Shown here in pieces: positions 8,342 through 17,146 of a DNA stretch of 64,000 bases; position 1 is the first letter of the stretch; the number at the start of each line of letters is the position of its first letter. The DNA comes from CAZKSN01 sp964555585. GTDB taxonomy: Bacteria > Bacillota_I > Bacilli_A > RF39 > UBA660. The stretch lies in the NCBI GenBank assembly GCA_964555585.1, contig CAZKSN010000001.1, forward strand, positions 124,001-188,000, in the 5' to 3' direction. Made by a program: the position numbers and the translations under genes. Under the pieces are notes generated by a model, which worked only from the letters and a program-made list of their open reading frames with translations, was not told where the DNA came from and searched no databases.

Positions 8342-9454
8342 ATGCAATTTAACTGCAATGGTGAACTGAAATTAATAGTATTTGATAACATCAGAGAGTT
8401 TGGTGAAAAGGTAGAAAAACACATTCAAGATTTAAGAAAAGACAAAAGCCCATTAATCATTAATTTTGAAGCTCCAAGATTTAGTGATGGAGAAGGAAAA
8501 GTTGAATTAAAAGATTCAGTGAGAGGAAAAGATGTATTCATTTTGTCAGACGTTTATAATCATAGTCTGACATATAGGATGAATACATTTTTTAATCATT
8601 ACAGTCCAGATGATCACTACAGAGATATCTTACGTGTTGTAAGTGCTTCAAAAGGTCATACTTATAGAACTAATGTAGTAATGCCTTTCCTATATGAATC
8701 AAGACAGCATAGAAGAAAGGGAAGAGAATCTCTTGACTGTGCTGCAAGTCTTCAGGAAATGCATAACTTCTATGGAGTAAATACAATCATTACTTTTGAT
8801 GTTCATGATCCACAAATAATAAATGCTCTTCCATTCAGTCCATTTGAAAATATATATCCTACAGGTGCTATATTAAGAGAATTTATAGAAAAGGAAAAAA
8901 ATATAGATTTAAATAATATAGTTATAATAGCTCCAGATGCAGGAGCAACTGAAAGAGCAAACTTCTATGCAAACGTATTTCAAAGTCAATTGTCTTTATT
9001 TACAAAAGAAAGAGATTATATTGTAAAAGATGGTAAAAACAAAATAATTTCTCACAGATATTCTGGTCAGGATTTAAAAGGAAAAGATGTTATTGTAGTT
9101 GATGACATGATAGCTTCAGGAGATTCAATCCTAGATATTACAAGACAATTAAAAGATAAAGAAGTAAAAAGTATATATATAATTACTGCTTTTGCTTTAT
9201 TCACTTCAGGAATTGAATCATTTAAAAAGGCACTAAAAGAAAAGGAATTTACAAAAGTCTATACTACAAATCTTTCTTACATTCCTGAAGAATATAAAAA
9301 GGAAGATTGGATTCAAATTGTAGATTGTTCTTTAATACTAGCCAAAATAATTGATTCAATTAATAAAAATAATCCAATTTCAGAATTATTAGATGATAAA
9401 AAAGATATAGCAGAATATATTCAGCAGCAGAAATTAACTCTTAAAAGAAATTAA
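8342..9454 (+). CDS. prs: Ribose-phosphate pyrophosphokinase (divergent, long form)
   Basis: A 370-residue PRPP synthetase that makes phosphoribosyl pyrophosphate from ribose 5-phosphate and ATP for nucleotide, His and Trp synthesis. The PRPP-binding loop is VVVDDMIASGDS near residue 250. Other family blocks include ESRQHRRKGRESL and TFDVHDPQI in place of the usual ARQDRK and LDLHA. It is about 50 residues longer than Bacillus Prs, with extensions at both ends, and belongs to a divergent subgroup. AGGAGG lies seven bases before the ATG. The stop overlaps the stop of the convergent lipid kinase remnant. Confidence 0.9.
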   Translation: MQFNCNGELKLIVFDNIREFGEKVEKHIQDLRKDKSPLIINFEAPRFSDGEGKVELKDSVRGKDVFILSDVYNHSLTYRMNTFFNHYSPDDHYRDILRVVSASKGHTYRTNVVMPFLYESRQHRRKGRESLDCAASLQEMHNFYGVNTIITFDVHDPQIINALPFSPFENIYPTGAILREFIEKEKNIDLNNIVIIAPDAGATERANFYANVFQSQLSLFTKERDYIVKDGKNKIISHRYSGQDLKGKDVIVVDDMIASGDSILDITRQLKDKEVKSIYIITAFALFTSGIESFKKALKEKEFTKVYTTNLSYIPEEYKKEDWIQIVDCSLILAKIIDSINKNNPISELLDDKKDIAEYIQQQKLTLKRN

Positions 9455-10315
9455 TTTAAAAACTTATTAACTAAACTTTTATTATTATATAAATTGATTC
9501 CGTCTTTAATTAATTTAATTTCAAATTTTTTATCTCTTATAATTTCTCCATCAATGTTACAAATTAATTCAGTATCAGACTCTATGGATATTTTATTATC
9601 AATTATCTTATTTACATGTATTGAATTTTCATGAGTTCCAGCTTTTAATTTACCAACTAATTTCAAAATTTTCAATTTTGAAATTTTTTTAACATAATAT
9701 ATATCAAAATAGCCATCTTTAACTGAAGCATAGGGCGCTATATGAAAACCTCCGCCATAAAAATTCCCGTTGCATATTGTTAAGATAGTGAATTTTCCTT
9801 CTTCTTTAATTTTATCAGTCTTAAATTCAAAGTAATTTTGCTTATTTTAAAAACGTATATATTAAGCTAAATATATATACTAAAGAAGAAGGAACCTTAA
9901 GCTTCTTCATTAATAATACATTTTTTGCAGTCTCAGCATCTATTCCAAAAGAAGTTACATTCAAAAAATAAGTATCATTTACTTTTCCAATATCTGTTTT
10001 TATATATTCTTCACTGGTATCTTCTAAAACTCTGTAAAAATCATTTCCACTTCCAGCAGGAACTATTCCTAATAAATTTTTTGTTCCAACTACTCCATTC
10101 AACACTTCAAGTAAGGTACCATCTCCACCTACACTAAAAATAATATTATTTTCATTTTTATATTTTAGTGCAATTTCAGTTGCTTCTTTTGGATAAGAAG
10201 TATAATGTATATCATAATTCAATTTCAATTCATTGCATACTTCTACAATCTTCTTTGATATCTTTAATGCCTTGCCTTTTCCTGAAGTAGGATTTACTAT
10301 AAATATATAATGCAT
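9451..10315 (-). pseudogene. Diacylglycerol kinase (DagK/YegS family), frameshifted
   Basis: The first 157 codons (10315-9842) encode a DAGK catalytic domain start: NPTSGKGKA near residue 8 and GGDGTLLEVLNG near residue 64, then PAGSGNDF. The frame ends at a TAA at 9842. Removing one base in the A run just before it continues the protein (NKQNYFEFKT, then ICNGNFYGGGFHIAP and the C-terminal beta domain) to a stop at 9451. The joined protein of about 288 residues has normal family length. So there is one extra base here, either a real inactivating mutation or a sequencing error. The enzyme would phosphorylate diacylglycerol; it lies two bases from plsC, another phospholipid gene. Confidence 0.85.
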
Positions 10316-10316
10316 A

Positions 10317-10910
10317 CTATACCTCTTTATTATCTAACAATAACTTTTCTATTTTTTGATATAGAAGTTTATTGGCACTTTCTAAATTCATATCATTAAT
10401 ACTGAATGGTTTTCCATATATAATTTTTAATTTATTTGAAAATATTTTAAAAGTATCTATAATTGCAAATGGAACTATTAAAGCATTTGTCTTCTTGGCA
10501 AATGATACCGCCCCATATTTAAATGGTAAAAGTAACAAATCTTTTGTTTTATTTCTTGTTCCTTCAGGAAATAAACCAATAGCAGCCTTGTTATTTAAAT
10601 ATTCTAAAGCTTTTGCTTTTGCTTTCTCATCTTTAATTTGTCTATCCACTGGAATACAGCCAACTGATTTAAAAAAATGTTTTTTAAAACCTGAAAATAA
10701 TTCTTTCTTAGCTAAAAAATGAACCTGTCTTCTGGTAGAAATAACTACAAGTAAAGGATCAAAATTGTGCTTATGATTACCGCATAATATGATCGGACCT
10801 TTCTTTGGAATATAAGTTCTATTTATTATTTTTGGTCTATATAATAATTTGAAAATTGGAGACAATGCATATCTCATTAAATAATAAATTATTTTTGAAT
10901 TATTTTTCAT
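10317..10910 (-). CDS. plsC: 1-acyl-sn-glycerol-3-phosphate acyltransferase
   Basis: A 197-residue LPLAT-family enzyme that acylates lysophosphatidic acid to phosphatidic acid at the membrane. The catalytic HX4D motif is H46-D51 in GNHKHNFDP, and the FPEGTRNKT substrate motif lies near residue 114. A hydrophobic N-terminal segment is present. The TAG stop lies two bases before the start of the downstream lipid kinase, so the two are probably co-transcribed and coupled. Length is typical of the short Bacillota PlsC. Confidence 0.92.
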   Translation of the reverse strand: MKNNSKIIYYLMRYALSPIFKLLYRPKIINRTYIPKKGPIILCGNHKHNFDPLLVVISTRRQVHFLAKKELFSGFKKHFFKSVGCIPVDRQIKDEKAKAKALEYLNNKAAIGLFPEGTRNKTKDLLLLPFKYGAVSFAKKTNALIVPFAIIDTFKIFSNKLKIIYGKPFSINDMNLESANKLLYQKIEKLLLDNKEV

Positions 10911-11091
10911 ATTTTCCTCTTTTTTAAAAATTCAACTGCTTCTAAAACATTTTTACAATAATACCTCATATAATTATTAGTCTTATTTTCGGTACTGGTT
11001 TAATAAAGGATTTTATCTCGTTATCTCTTAACAGGAACAATAACATTATATAATATAAAAATTATTTTTTGAATATTTTTATTCAAACATA

Positions 11092-11505
11092 TTACATATT
11101 TAAAATCGACAATCCAATAACTCCAACAATTATACCCAGGATGTTTATTAATGATAGTTTTTCTTTAAAAAATAAAGTTCCTATTACCGTTAAAACAATT
11201 AATATTGTTATATTAGTAATAATGTTGAAATATCCAATAGTCCACCCAGATTTAAATGCAAGAAAAAATCCCAGGTCAATTACAATCCCAGTTATACCGA
11301 AAAGAACAGCACGTTTTCCCATACTTTTATCAACTGTCCTATTTTTCCTTCTATTCTTAAAATAAAAAGGAAGAGAACATAATAAAGCCGCAATATTCAT
11401 ACAGCAAACAGCAACAGCAGGATTAACTTCATTTGGTATAATATCCTGAAATAAAGTATATAAAACATTAGCAATTATAACCAAACTAATTGAAAAATAA
11501 TACAA
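11092..11505 (-). CDS. Half-size DMT (EamA-like) transporter subunit
   Basis: A 137-residue protein with about four to five transmembrane segments resembling one half of a drug/metabolite transporter. It ends with an EamA-like KLSLINILGIIVGVIGL helix. The start is a TTG at 11505 preceded by GGAAGAAGG, which forms the end of the upstream partner gene, so the two are tightly linked (five bases between stop and start). Such paired small subunits often form a heterodimer. The substrate is unknown. Its partner carries an in-frame stop. Confidence 0.7.
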   Translation of the reverse strand: MYYFSISLVIIANVLYTLFQDIIPNEVNPAVAVCCMNIAALLCSLPFYFKNRRKNRTVDKSMGKRAVLFGITGIVIDLGFFLAFKSGWTIGYFNIITNITILIVLTVIGTLFFKEKLSLINILGIIVGVIGLSILNM

Positions 11506-11510
11506 TGTAA

Positions 11511-11951
11511 TTACCTTCTTCCTTTATGTTTTTGATTTTTGTAACTCATTAGAAATAAAGAAATGATACACAACGCTACTCCCATAAGTTTGGTGTTAGA
11601 TATAGTATCATTAAATAACAAAACTCCAATTACTAGTAAAATCAGAAAGACAAAAATTGAATAGGTTATATTTAAACTACTTACCTTCCAGCCAACATTA
11701 TATGAAATTATTAATCCATAATCGGAAAACATACCAGCGACACCAACTAAAAAACTAAATATGTTTACATCAGATAGTATATGCTTAAAATCATAGCCAC
11801 TTATGATTAAGTAAGTCAATAAGATAATAAGTGTTGATGAATACACCATTATTAAGTATTTAAAATGATTGCCTTTATTAGGTACTTGCTATTCCAATAA
11901 ATCGTAAGATATACCTCCAACAATGACTAACAGCAATGATACAAGCAGCAT
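11511..11951 (-). pseudogene. Half-size DMT transporter subunit with in-frame amber stop
   Basis: The natural start is the ATG at 11951, behind a strong GAGGTGAT. It opens the hydrophobic helix MLLVSLLLVIVGGISYDLLE. Codon 21 is TAG (11891-11889). The same frame then continues QVPNKGNHFKYLIMVYSS through three more hydrophobic helices to a TAA at 11511. Without the amber the product would be about 146 residues, like its partner. Internal re-initiation at the ATG near 11849 would drop the first helix. TAG ends other genes here, so it is not a sense codon. A recent nonsense mutation or a sequencing error is most likely. Confidence 0.75.
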
Positions 11952-12043
11952 ATTATCACCTCAATATCATTCTATTATTAGTTTACTATATCTAATGTAC
12001 GTTAGCAAGCAGCTTTATACTATAAACCATTATTTTATAAATA

Positions 12044-12079
12044 AAATAGATTGCTTATTTCTTGAATAACAATCTATTT
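12044..12079 (-). terminator. Terminator-like hairpin downstream of tRNA-Leu(CAG)
   Basis: AAATAGATTG (12044-12053) pairs perfectly with CAATCTATTT (12070-12079), ten pairs with a 16-base loop, followed on the minus strand by TTATTTATAAAAT. It lies about 57 bases beyond the tRNA. A related sequence sits downstream of the second tRNA-Leu near 13312. The remaining intergenic DNA (11952-12043) shows nothing else. Confidence 0.6.
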
Positions 12080-12135
12080 CTAATGTTCTCTCTTATAATC
12101 ATTATGATTATGAAGAGGTTCAACTTGTTCATATT

Positions 12136-12220
12136 TGGTGCAGGTAGAGGGACTCGAACCCTTACAGATTTCTCCACTAGATTCTGATTCTAGCACGTCT
12201 ACCAATTCCGCCATACCTGC
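12136..12220 (-). tRNA. tRNA-Leu (CAG)
   Basis: An 85-base class II tRNA with encoded CCA, acceptor stem GCAGGTA/TACCTGC and a long variable arm. The anticodon stem CTAGA/TCTAG encloses ATCAGAA, giving anticodon CAG at 12184-12186. It is separated from the second tRNA-Leu only by the metallophosphoesterase gene. Confidence 0.95.
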
Positions 12221-12281
12221 AAAATAGTTTGTGTTTTTTCACTATTAAATTATAACATAAAACTCATTTAAAATTAAGCGA

Positions 12282-13214
12282 TTAATTTTTTTGTTTTTTA
12301 GTAAGCTTTATAGTAGTAATATCCTTGGCACACATTAAATCTATCGCTCCAAATATAATATTAGGTTGACACCATTTTGTTATACCTTCACTAATTATTA
12401 ATTTTCCATTAAAAATATTATGGATACCTCGACATTTATCATATTTTCTTAAAGCGGATTCTTTTAATGTATCTCCCTCACTAGCCATTACTCCCCAATT
12501 ATTGCGTACTATTTTTAATTTTTGTAAATATTTAGGTATTAAACCTCCATGAGTATGACCACAAACAAATAAATCTAGAGAAGTTAAAAATTGAATTAAA
12601 TCTGCTAAATCTTTCTTATTATCATAGTTATTAGTATATTCTTCCAATAAGAATAACAGCTCCGGTGAATGAACTATTAACATATTATAATGATTAGAAT
12701 TGATTTTCTCTTTATTTTTACAATTTTCAATGGTATTTATTAAATAACTAATCCAATTATCTTTATATTTTATATAATAAGCTGGAAAAGGAGGATTAAT
12801 TCCTATTAAATCAAGTTCCATTAAATGAATAGTTTCATCTTCTAGTAAGTGAAAATTTATTTTTTTCTCTAAAGAATGAAAATAATCTAGAGTATTGTTA
12901 GTATCTAGAATCTTTCCATTTTTTAAATCATGATTACCCAAAGTTGCATAAATAGGAGCAATCTTTGCTAATTCAGTTAATAAAAAATCAAGTTTAGCTT
13001 TAGTTTTAAGACATAATATATCATCGGCAGTATAAATGAAATCTCCTGGAACAATAATATAATCTGGTTTTATATTTCTAACTCTAGCAATAAGATTTTT
13101 CCAAATATGTAAATTAGAGTATTTGGTGTTATGAATGTCTGCTATTATACATATAGCATAATCTTGATTTATTTTAGAACTTTCTATATTAATAGTTTGA
13201 TTATATATTTTAAT
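12282..13214 (-). CDS. Metallophosphoesterase with apparent ATT start
   Basis: The frame encodes a calcineurin-like phosphoesterase of 310 residues: ADIH (D26, H28), PGDFIY (G57, D58), LGNHD (N94, H95), a distal VHSPELL histidine and VCGHTHGG, so all metal ligands are present. These enzymes hydrolyse phosphomono- or diesters with two metal ions; the substrate is unknown. No ATG, GTG or TTG exists upstream of the first ligand. The in-frame TGA is three codons before an ATT at 13214 that follows AAGGAAGTGA at good distance, so ATT is the likely start. The alternative is a lost start codon. A TTG inside GNHD would give a truncated, inactive protein. Confidence 0.75.
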   Translation of the reverse strand: MKIYNQTINIESSKINQDYAICIIADIHNTKYSNLHIWKNLIARVRNIKPDYIIVPGDFIYTADDILCLKTKAKLDFLLTELAKIAPIYATLGNHDLKNGKILDTNNTLDYFHSLEKKINFHLLEDETIHLMELDLIGINPPFPAYYIKYKDNWISYLINTIENCKNKEKINSNHYNMLIVHSPELLFLLEEYTNNYDNKKDLADLIQFLTSLDLFVCGHTHGGLIPKYLQKLKIVRNNWGVMASEGDTLKESALRKYDKCRGIHNIFNGKLIISEGITKWCQPNIIFGAIDLMCAKDITTIKLTKKQKN

Positions 13215-13311
13215 AGCGTTTCACTTCCTTATGAATATATGCTATCATAACTGCTATATTTTTTCAAACTAGAAAAAAACTAGTAATACCTTATTGTCTT
13301 TAATTCAATAT

Positions 13312-13365
13312 AAAAATAGAGCGCTACTTTCTTTAAGTAACAATCTACTTCTAACTTCTATATTT
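13312..13365. repeat. Diverged copy of the tRNA-Leu downstream element
   Basis: This stretch resembles 12041-12094 by eye: both run ATAAAA, TAGA, TTTCTT, then TAACAATCTA and TTCTAA in the same order. It has outer TAGA/TCTA and inner TACTT/AAGTA arms. Each copy lies downstream of a tRNA-Leu, so the tRNA plus its terminator region was probably duplicated. Bases 13215-13311 hold only the upstream region of the phosphoesterase gene. Confidence 0.5.
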
Positions 13366-13420
13366 TGAATACCACTTTCTTACAAACTCCAATAATTCAG
13401 TTTTTTAATTCTGTCTCTAT

Positions 13421-13430
13421 NNNNNNNNNN
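13421..13430. other. Assembly gap (10 N)
   Basis: Ten unknown bases of unverified true length in the spacer between the repeat element and the second tRNA-Leu. No gene appears to be interrupted. Confidence 0.98.
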
Positions 13431-13454
13431 CAAAGGGTATAAATTTATCATATT

Positions 13455-13540
13455 TGGTGCGAGAGAAGGGACTTGAACCCTCATGATATCACTATCGCTG
13501 GATTTTGAGTCCAGTGCGTCTACCGTTCCGCCACTCTCGC
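13455..13540 (-). tRNA. tRNA-Leu (CAA)
   Basis: An 86-base class II tRNA with encoded CCA, acceptor stem GCGAGAG/CTCTCGC and a long variable arm. Anticodon stem CTGGA/TCCAG encloses CTCAAAA, giving anticodon CAA at 13505-13507. It begins eight bases after the scpB stop. Confidence 0.95.
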
Positions 13541-13548
13541 ATAAAGAA

Positions 13549-14109
13549 TTATTCTTCTCTATATATTGAAGTGTATAATTCCTTCTCTTCAATGGTTATT
13601 TCTTTTATATCATCAAGTATTGGTAAATCAGCTTTAGTTGCAAGTCCAAAATAATCTAAAAATTCATTTGTTGTTTTATATAAATTTGGTCTTCCAATCG
13701 TATCTGCTTTTCCTGCTTCCTTTATTAATCCAAATGCAACAAGTTTTCTGATAATCTGTGAACTGTTAACTCCTCTTATTTCATCTATCTTAATTCTTGT
13801 TATTGGTTCATTATATGCAATTATTGCTAATGTTTCTAAGGCAGCATTACTTAATGAATATGTTTTTGTTTCTAATAATAATTTTTCATAATATTCCTTG
13901 TGTTCACTTTTTGTAGTTAACTTGAATTTGTTTCCTAAAAAAGATATTCTAATTCCCCTATCTTCTTTTTCATAATCTTTTTGTAAAGCGGAAAGATTTT
14001 CTTTAACTTCAGCTTCATTTGAATTCAAAACTTCAGTTAATTCTTTTAAAGTTATTCCTTCATCTCCAACTACAAATAATATTCCTTCTATAATTCCTTT
14101 AAACTTCAT
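13549..14109 (-). CDS. scpB: Segregation and condensation protein B
   Basis: A 186-residue ScpB with the two winged-helix domains of the family, including ALETLAIIAYNEPITRIKIDEIRG (residues about 90-113) and GRPNLYKTTNEFLDYFGL. ScpB dimers bind ScpA and form the SMC condensin that compacts and segregates the chromosome. It starts two bases after the scpA stop, the usual Bacillota arrangement. Confidence 0.95.
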   Translation of the reverse strand: MKFKGIIEGILFVVGDEGITLKELTEVLNSNEAEVKENLSALQKDYEKEDRGIRISFLGNKFKLTTKSEHKEYYEKLLLETKTYSLSNAALETLAIIAYNEPITRIKIDEIRGVNSSQIIRKLVAFGLIKEAGKADTIGRPNLYKTTNEFLDYFGLATKADLPILDDIKEITIEEKELYTSIYREE

Positions 14110-14111
14110 AT

Positions 14112-14825
14112 CTAAACTCTTTCTATATAGATCTCATCAAAATTATTATCTTGTTTTAATATAATTTCATTTCTTTTACTCATCTCCAATATTGATAAAA
14201 ATGTTACTATTACGTAAGGTTTGGTCAATTCTTCAAACAGAGAAACAAAAGAAACTTTATTATGTTTTTTTAAAACATCTCTTATTTTATCAATTCTTTC
14301 GTTAACTGACAACTCTTTTTTTGTTATTTTAGTATTTAAAGGTTTTAAATATTCCTGTTTATCCAATATTTTCTTGAATGCTTCAAGTAAATCAAAAACA
14401 GATATTTCATTATTATTTATTAATTTATTATCAGAGAAACTATTAAAAGACTCAGGCACTTTAGTGAAATACTGCTTTCTATTTTCTTCCAATTCTTTAA
14501 ATTTTATTGAATTATCTTTATATTTTTTATATTCCAGTAATCTTCTCTTTAATTCATCTTCCGGATTTTCAATATAGTCACTTTCTTCTTCGAGAATTTG
14601 CTTTGGAAGTAGATATCTGCTTTTCATTTCAATCAATTCAGCTGCCATAACCAGATATTCACTCGCTATATCAAGATTTAAATCTTCCATATCTTTTATG
14701 TATTTTAAATACTGAACTGTAATATCCACTAGTTTAATTTCATAAATATCCATTTTAGATTGTTTTATAAGGTGTAATAATAGATCCAAAGGACCCTCAA
14801 ATTCATTTATTAAAAATTTCTGCAT
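14112..14825 (-). CDS. scpA: Segregation and condensation protein A
   Basis: A 237-residue kleisin beginning FEGPLDLLLHLIKQSKMDIYEI, the diagnostic ScpA N-terminus that contacts the SMC neck. The C-terminal winged helix binds the SMC cap. Together with ScpB it closes the SMC ring. Its ATG shares a base with the stop of the preceding membrane protein gene, so the three genes are one coupled operon. Confidence 0.95.
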   Translation of the reverse strand: MQKFLINEFEGPLDLLLHLIKQSKMDIYEIKLVDITVQYLKYIKDMEDLNLDIASEYLVMAAELIEMKSRYLLPKQILEEESDYIENPEDELKRRLLEYKKYKDNSIKFKELEENRKQYFTKVPESFNSFSDNKLINNNEISVFDLLEAFKKILDKQEYLKPLNTKITKKELSVNERIDKIRDVLKKHNKVSFVSLFEELTKPYVIVTFLSILEMSKRNEIILKQDNNFDEIYIERV

Positions 14826-15769
14826 TAATTACATTCCCAGCCTAAAGAATTTTCTTTATTTTTTATTTCATATTTAATAGTGCCTTCCTCATATAAAGGT
14901 GAAAATTCACTATTTAATAAATCTAATGTAGAAAAATCAACAATATAAGATAAAACAAGTTCATCCTTTTCTATATTTTGAACATTGGTACTGGAAATTA
15001 AGTTATATTCTGCTGTTAATTCTTGTTTATATTCTAAGAGTTTTTCACTCTCTTCTTCCTTTGAATATAATATATTTTTTTCTACTTCATATTTTGTCAG
15101 TTGATCTAGTTTAAAATAATATTTAACACTATAATATAAATTTATATCTTCAACTGTTTTATCATAAATACATTCCATTGAAGTTTCGGTGGCATCAGTT
15201 AATGAATTATCATTTATAACTTCTACTTTTGCATATTTTGAATTGCTGTATATTTCAGCTGGAAGTGAGAGTTTATATACATCCACAGAATTAGAAATTA
15301 TTTTTTCACTGCTAAATTTACTTCTATATATCAGTTCTTCAGATGAACTATACAAAGAAATATAAATACCTAAATCTTCTACATTTGATATACTTTTATT
15401 TGAAATATAATTGAAATTCAGAATATTATCTGACTTCTTTGAAAAATTATAATATTTAATATCTGAAACTGTCATAAAGCTATCTTCACCTATTATTATT
15501 TTTCCATTGTATAAATTGAATTCCGAATCTTCATCGTCGTTACCGTCATAATAACTAGCTGTATCAACATTTTTTATAAATGAATCAACGTATGGTAAGA
15601 ACATGATAAAAAGCCCTACAATAAGAAAAATCACCAGTATTATCCCAATATTACTTTTTTCTTTTTTTTGAGGTATCTCTGAAGTATTATCAGTATTTAA
15701 ATCCACTACCTCTATATTGTTTTCAAAATTATTTTGAGATGTATCATTAGCATTATTATCCTGATTCAT
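14825..15769 (-). CDS. Single-pass membrane protein upstream of scpAB, unknown function
   Basis: A 314-residue protein with an Asn/Asp-rich cytoplasmic N-terminus (about 1-40), one transmembrane helix (about 43-62) and a large, acidic, beta-rich extracellular domain. No family is recognised. The TAA stop overlaps the scpA ATG (TAATG), so it is translated with the condensin genes, though nothing in its sequence suggests a chromosomal role. A GATATAAT box lies upstream near 15803, and AGAGGTGA precedes its start. Confidence 0.7.
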   Translation of the reverse strand: MNQDNNANDTSQNNFENNIEVVDLNTDNTSEIPQKKEKSNIGIILVIFLIVGLFIMFLPYVDSFIKNVDTASYYDGNDDEDSEFNLYNGKIIIGEDSFMTVSDIKYYNFSKKSDNILNFNYISNKSISNVEDLGIYISLYSSSEELIYRSKFSSEKIISNSVDVYKLSLPAEIYSNSKYAKVEVINDNSLTDATETSMECIYDKTVEDINLYYSVKYYFKLDQLTKYEVEKNILYSKEEESEKLLEYKQELTAEYNLISSTNVQNIEKDELVLSYIVDFSTLDLLNSEFSPLYEEGTIKYEIKNKENSLGWECN

Positions 15770-15812
15770 TTAATTCACCTCTTATTATTTATTTTTCTTC
15801 TAAAATTATATC

Positions 15813-15840
15813 AAAAAAAAAAGGAAAAGTATACTTTTTC
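15813..15840 (-). terminator. Terminator of the spoVA operon
   Basis: GGAAAAG (15823-15829) pairs with CTTTTTC (15834-15840) around TATA, followed on the minus strand by ten T. It directly follows the spoVAE stop. Confidence 0.75.
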
Positions 15841-16191
15841 TTAATTTTTAGGTTTAAATAGGATCGTTACTAAAAATGAGATTATTATAGTTATTGTCAA
15901 ACCTCCGGATGCTCCAGCCAATATATTTTTTATCAGTTCAGTAAAACCTCCTCTTAAATATCCTTCATAAGCCGCATCTACTAGAAGGTATCCAAAATTA
16001 GTTATTGGAATAGATGCTCCTGCTCCTGCCCACTCTATAAATACCTGATAAATGCCAAATCCCGCCAGAATACTTCCTGCTATAACTAATATCGTATTTA
16101 AATGTCCTGGAGTAAGTTTGGTATTATCTAGAATTATTTGTCCAATTAAACATACTATACCTGAAAATAGAAAAGCATTTAAATATATCAT
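15841..16191 (-). CDS. spoVAE: Stage V sporulation protein AE (SpoVAEb type)
   Basis: A 116-residue integral membrane protein with about four helices and the family signatures KLTPGHLNTILVIAGSILAG and IPITNFGYLLVDAAYEG. SpoVA proteins form the inner spore-membrane channel that moves dipicolinic acid in during sporulation and out during germination. Its ATG shares one base with the TAA of spoVAD. It closes the operon, and no spoVAA, AB or AF is present here, so only the C-D-E core is kept. Confidence 0.93.
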   Translation of the reverse strand: MIYLNAFLFSGIVCLIGQIILDNTKLTPGHLNTILVIAGSILAGFGIYQVFIEWAGAGASIPITNFGYLLVDAAYEGYLRGGFTELIKNILAGASGGLTITIIISFLVTILFKPKN

Positions 16192-17146
16192 TATTTTACC
16201 TCCACACTTATCGCATGAGCTATGGCCGGCATTCCTTTATTTAAATTCGTACTTAATACAGAATGCAAGGATCCAGTCGCGATTACTAATATTTTTTTAT
16301 ATTTCTTGCTTTCAATAATTTTATTAAACAATATTATAGGTAAACATATCGGTCCACTTGCACCCGCAAATNNNNNNNNNNCGCATCATTTATTTTTTTA
16401 AATTTTATTTTGTATTCTCTTTCACAGTATTCTTTCATTATTTCCAATCCATATACACCTAAATCTCCAGTTAAAATCAAATCATAATAATCAATTTCTC
16501 TTTTCAATGAAGTAAGATGTTCATATAGCACATCAGCAGCTGCAGGAGCCATTGCAGATCCCATATCATTTGGATCCTTATGATTTAAATTTATCACTTT
16601 TCCAATAGTGGCTGATTCTATTTTAATATTTCCCTCCGTTTTACTTAAATAACCGCTAACTGCACCTGTAGTTGAAAAGCTATTAACTTTTTTTCTAACT
16701 GCACCATATTCAATAGGATATCTGAATTGTTTTTCATTAACCAAGTTGTGTGAACTTGTTGTTATTATAGAATTTTTAATAAAATTTTTATCGATAAGAC
16801 AGGCTGCTATAATGAGTGATTCAAAAAAACTTGCACAGGCACTAAAAACTCCTAAAAAAGGTATGTCATAATTATAAGCATTGAAGCAAGATGAAAATAA
16901 TTGACTGTTTAGATCACCCGCAATCAATAAATCAATATTTGACTGTTTTTTATTAATCTTATGCAGTAAACCTTCTATAGAAATATCTTGAAACCAGCTC
17001 TCAGTTTCCTCCAATGATAAGTTATTATAATAATAGTTATTAAAAACATAATCCACTTTATCCTTTATTACAGGATTTTTTTCTGTTTTTCCAATCATAC
17101 TAAAATAATCATTTATATAAACATTTTTAAATAAATAAGTTCTCAT
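16191..17146 (-). CDS. spoVAD: Stage V sporulation protein AD, interrupted by an assembly gap
   Basis: A thiolase/KAS III-fold protein that binds dipicolinic acid at the spore membrane. From the ATG at 17146 the frame runs to KKINDA beside the N run at 16372-16381. Beyond the gap a second frame, FAGASGPICLPIILFNK then LVIATGSLHS, is clearly the SpoVAD C-terminus and ends at a TAA (16193-16191). The two frames do not agree across ten N, so the gap length is wrong. The visible parts give about 315 residues against roughly 338 in Bacillus, so only a few residues should be missing. The start overlaps the spoVAC stop (ATGA). Confidence 0.92.
16372..16381. other. Assembly gap (10 N) inside spoVAD
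   Basis: Ten placeholder bases break the reading frame of spoVAD. The coding sequence on both sides is intact, so this is an assembly artefact and does not indicate a pseudogene. Confidence 0.98.

Noticed and set aside
10907..10969. 20-codon frame overlapping the plsC start
   Set aside because: It overlaps by ATGA, but there is no ribosome binding site or recognisable sequence. It may be a remnant of a former upstream gene; evidence is too thin. The rest of 10911-11091 shows nothing else.
11889..11891. TAG as a sense codon or a recoded genetic code
   Set aside because: TAG ends intact genes such as plsC and the cadherin-like protein, and TGA ends several others. Recoding would break those.
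16191..17146. spoVAD as a frameshifted pseudogene
   Set aside because: The break coincides with the N run, and both flanking parts match SpoVAD. It is an assembly gap.
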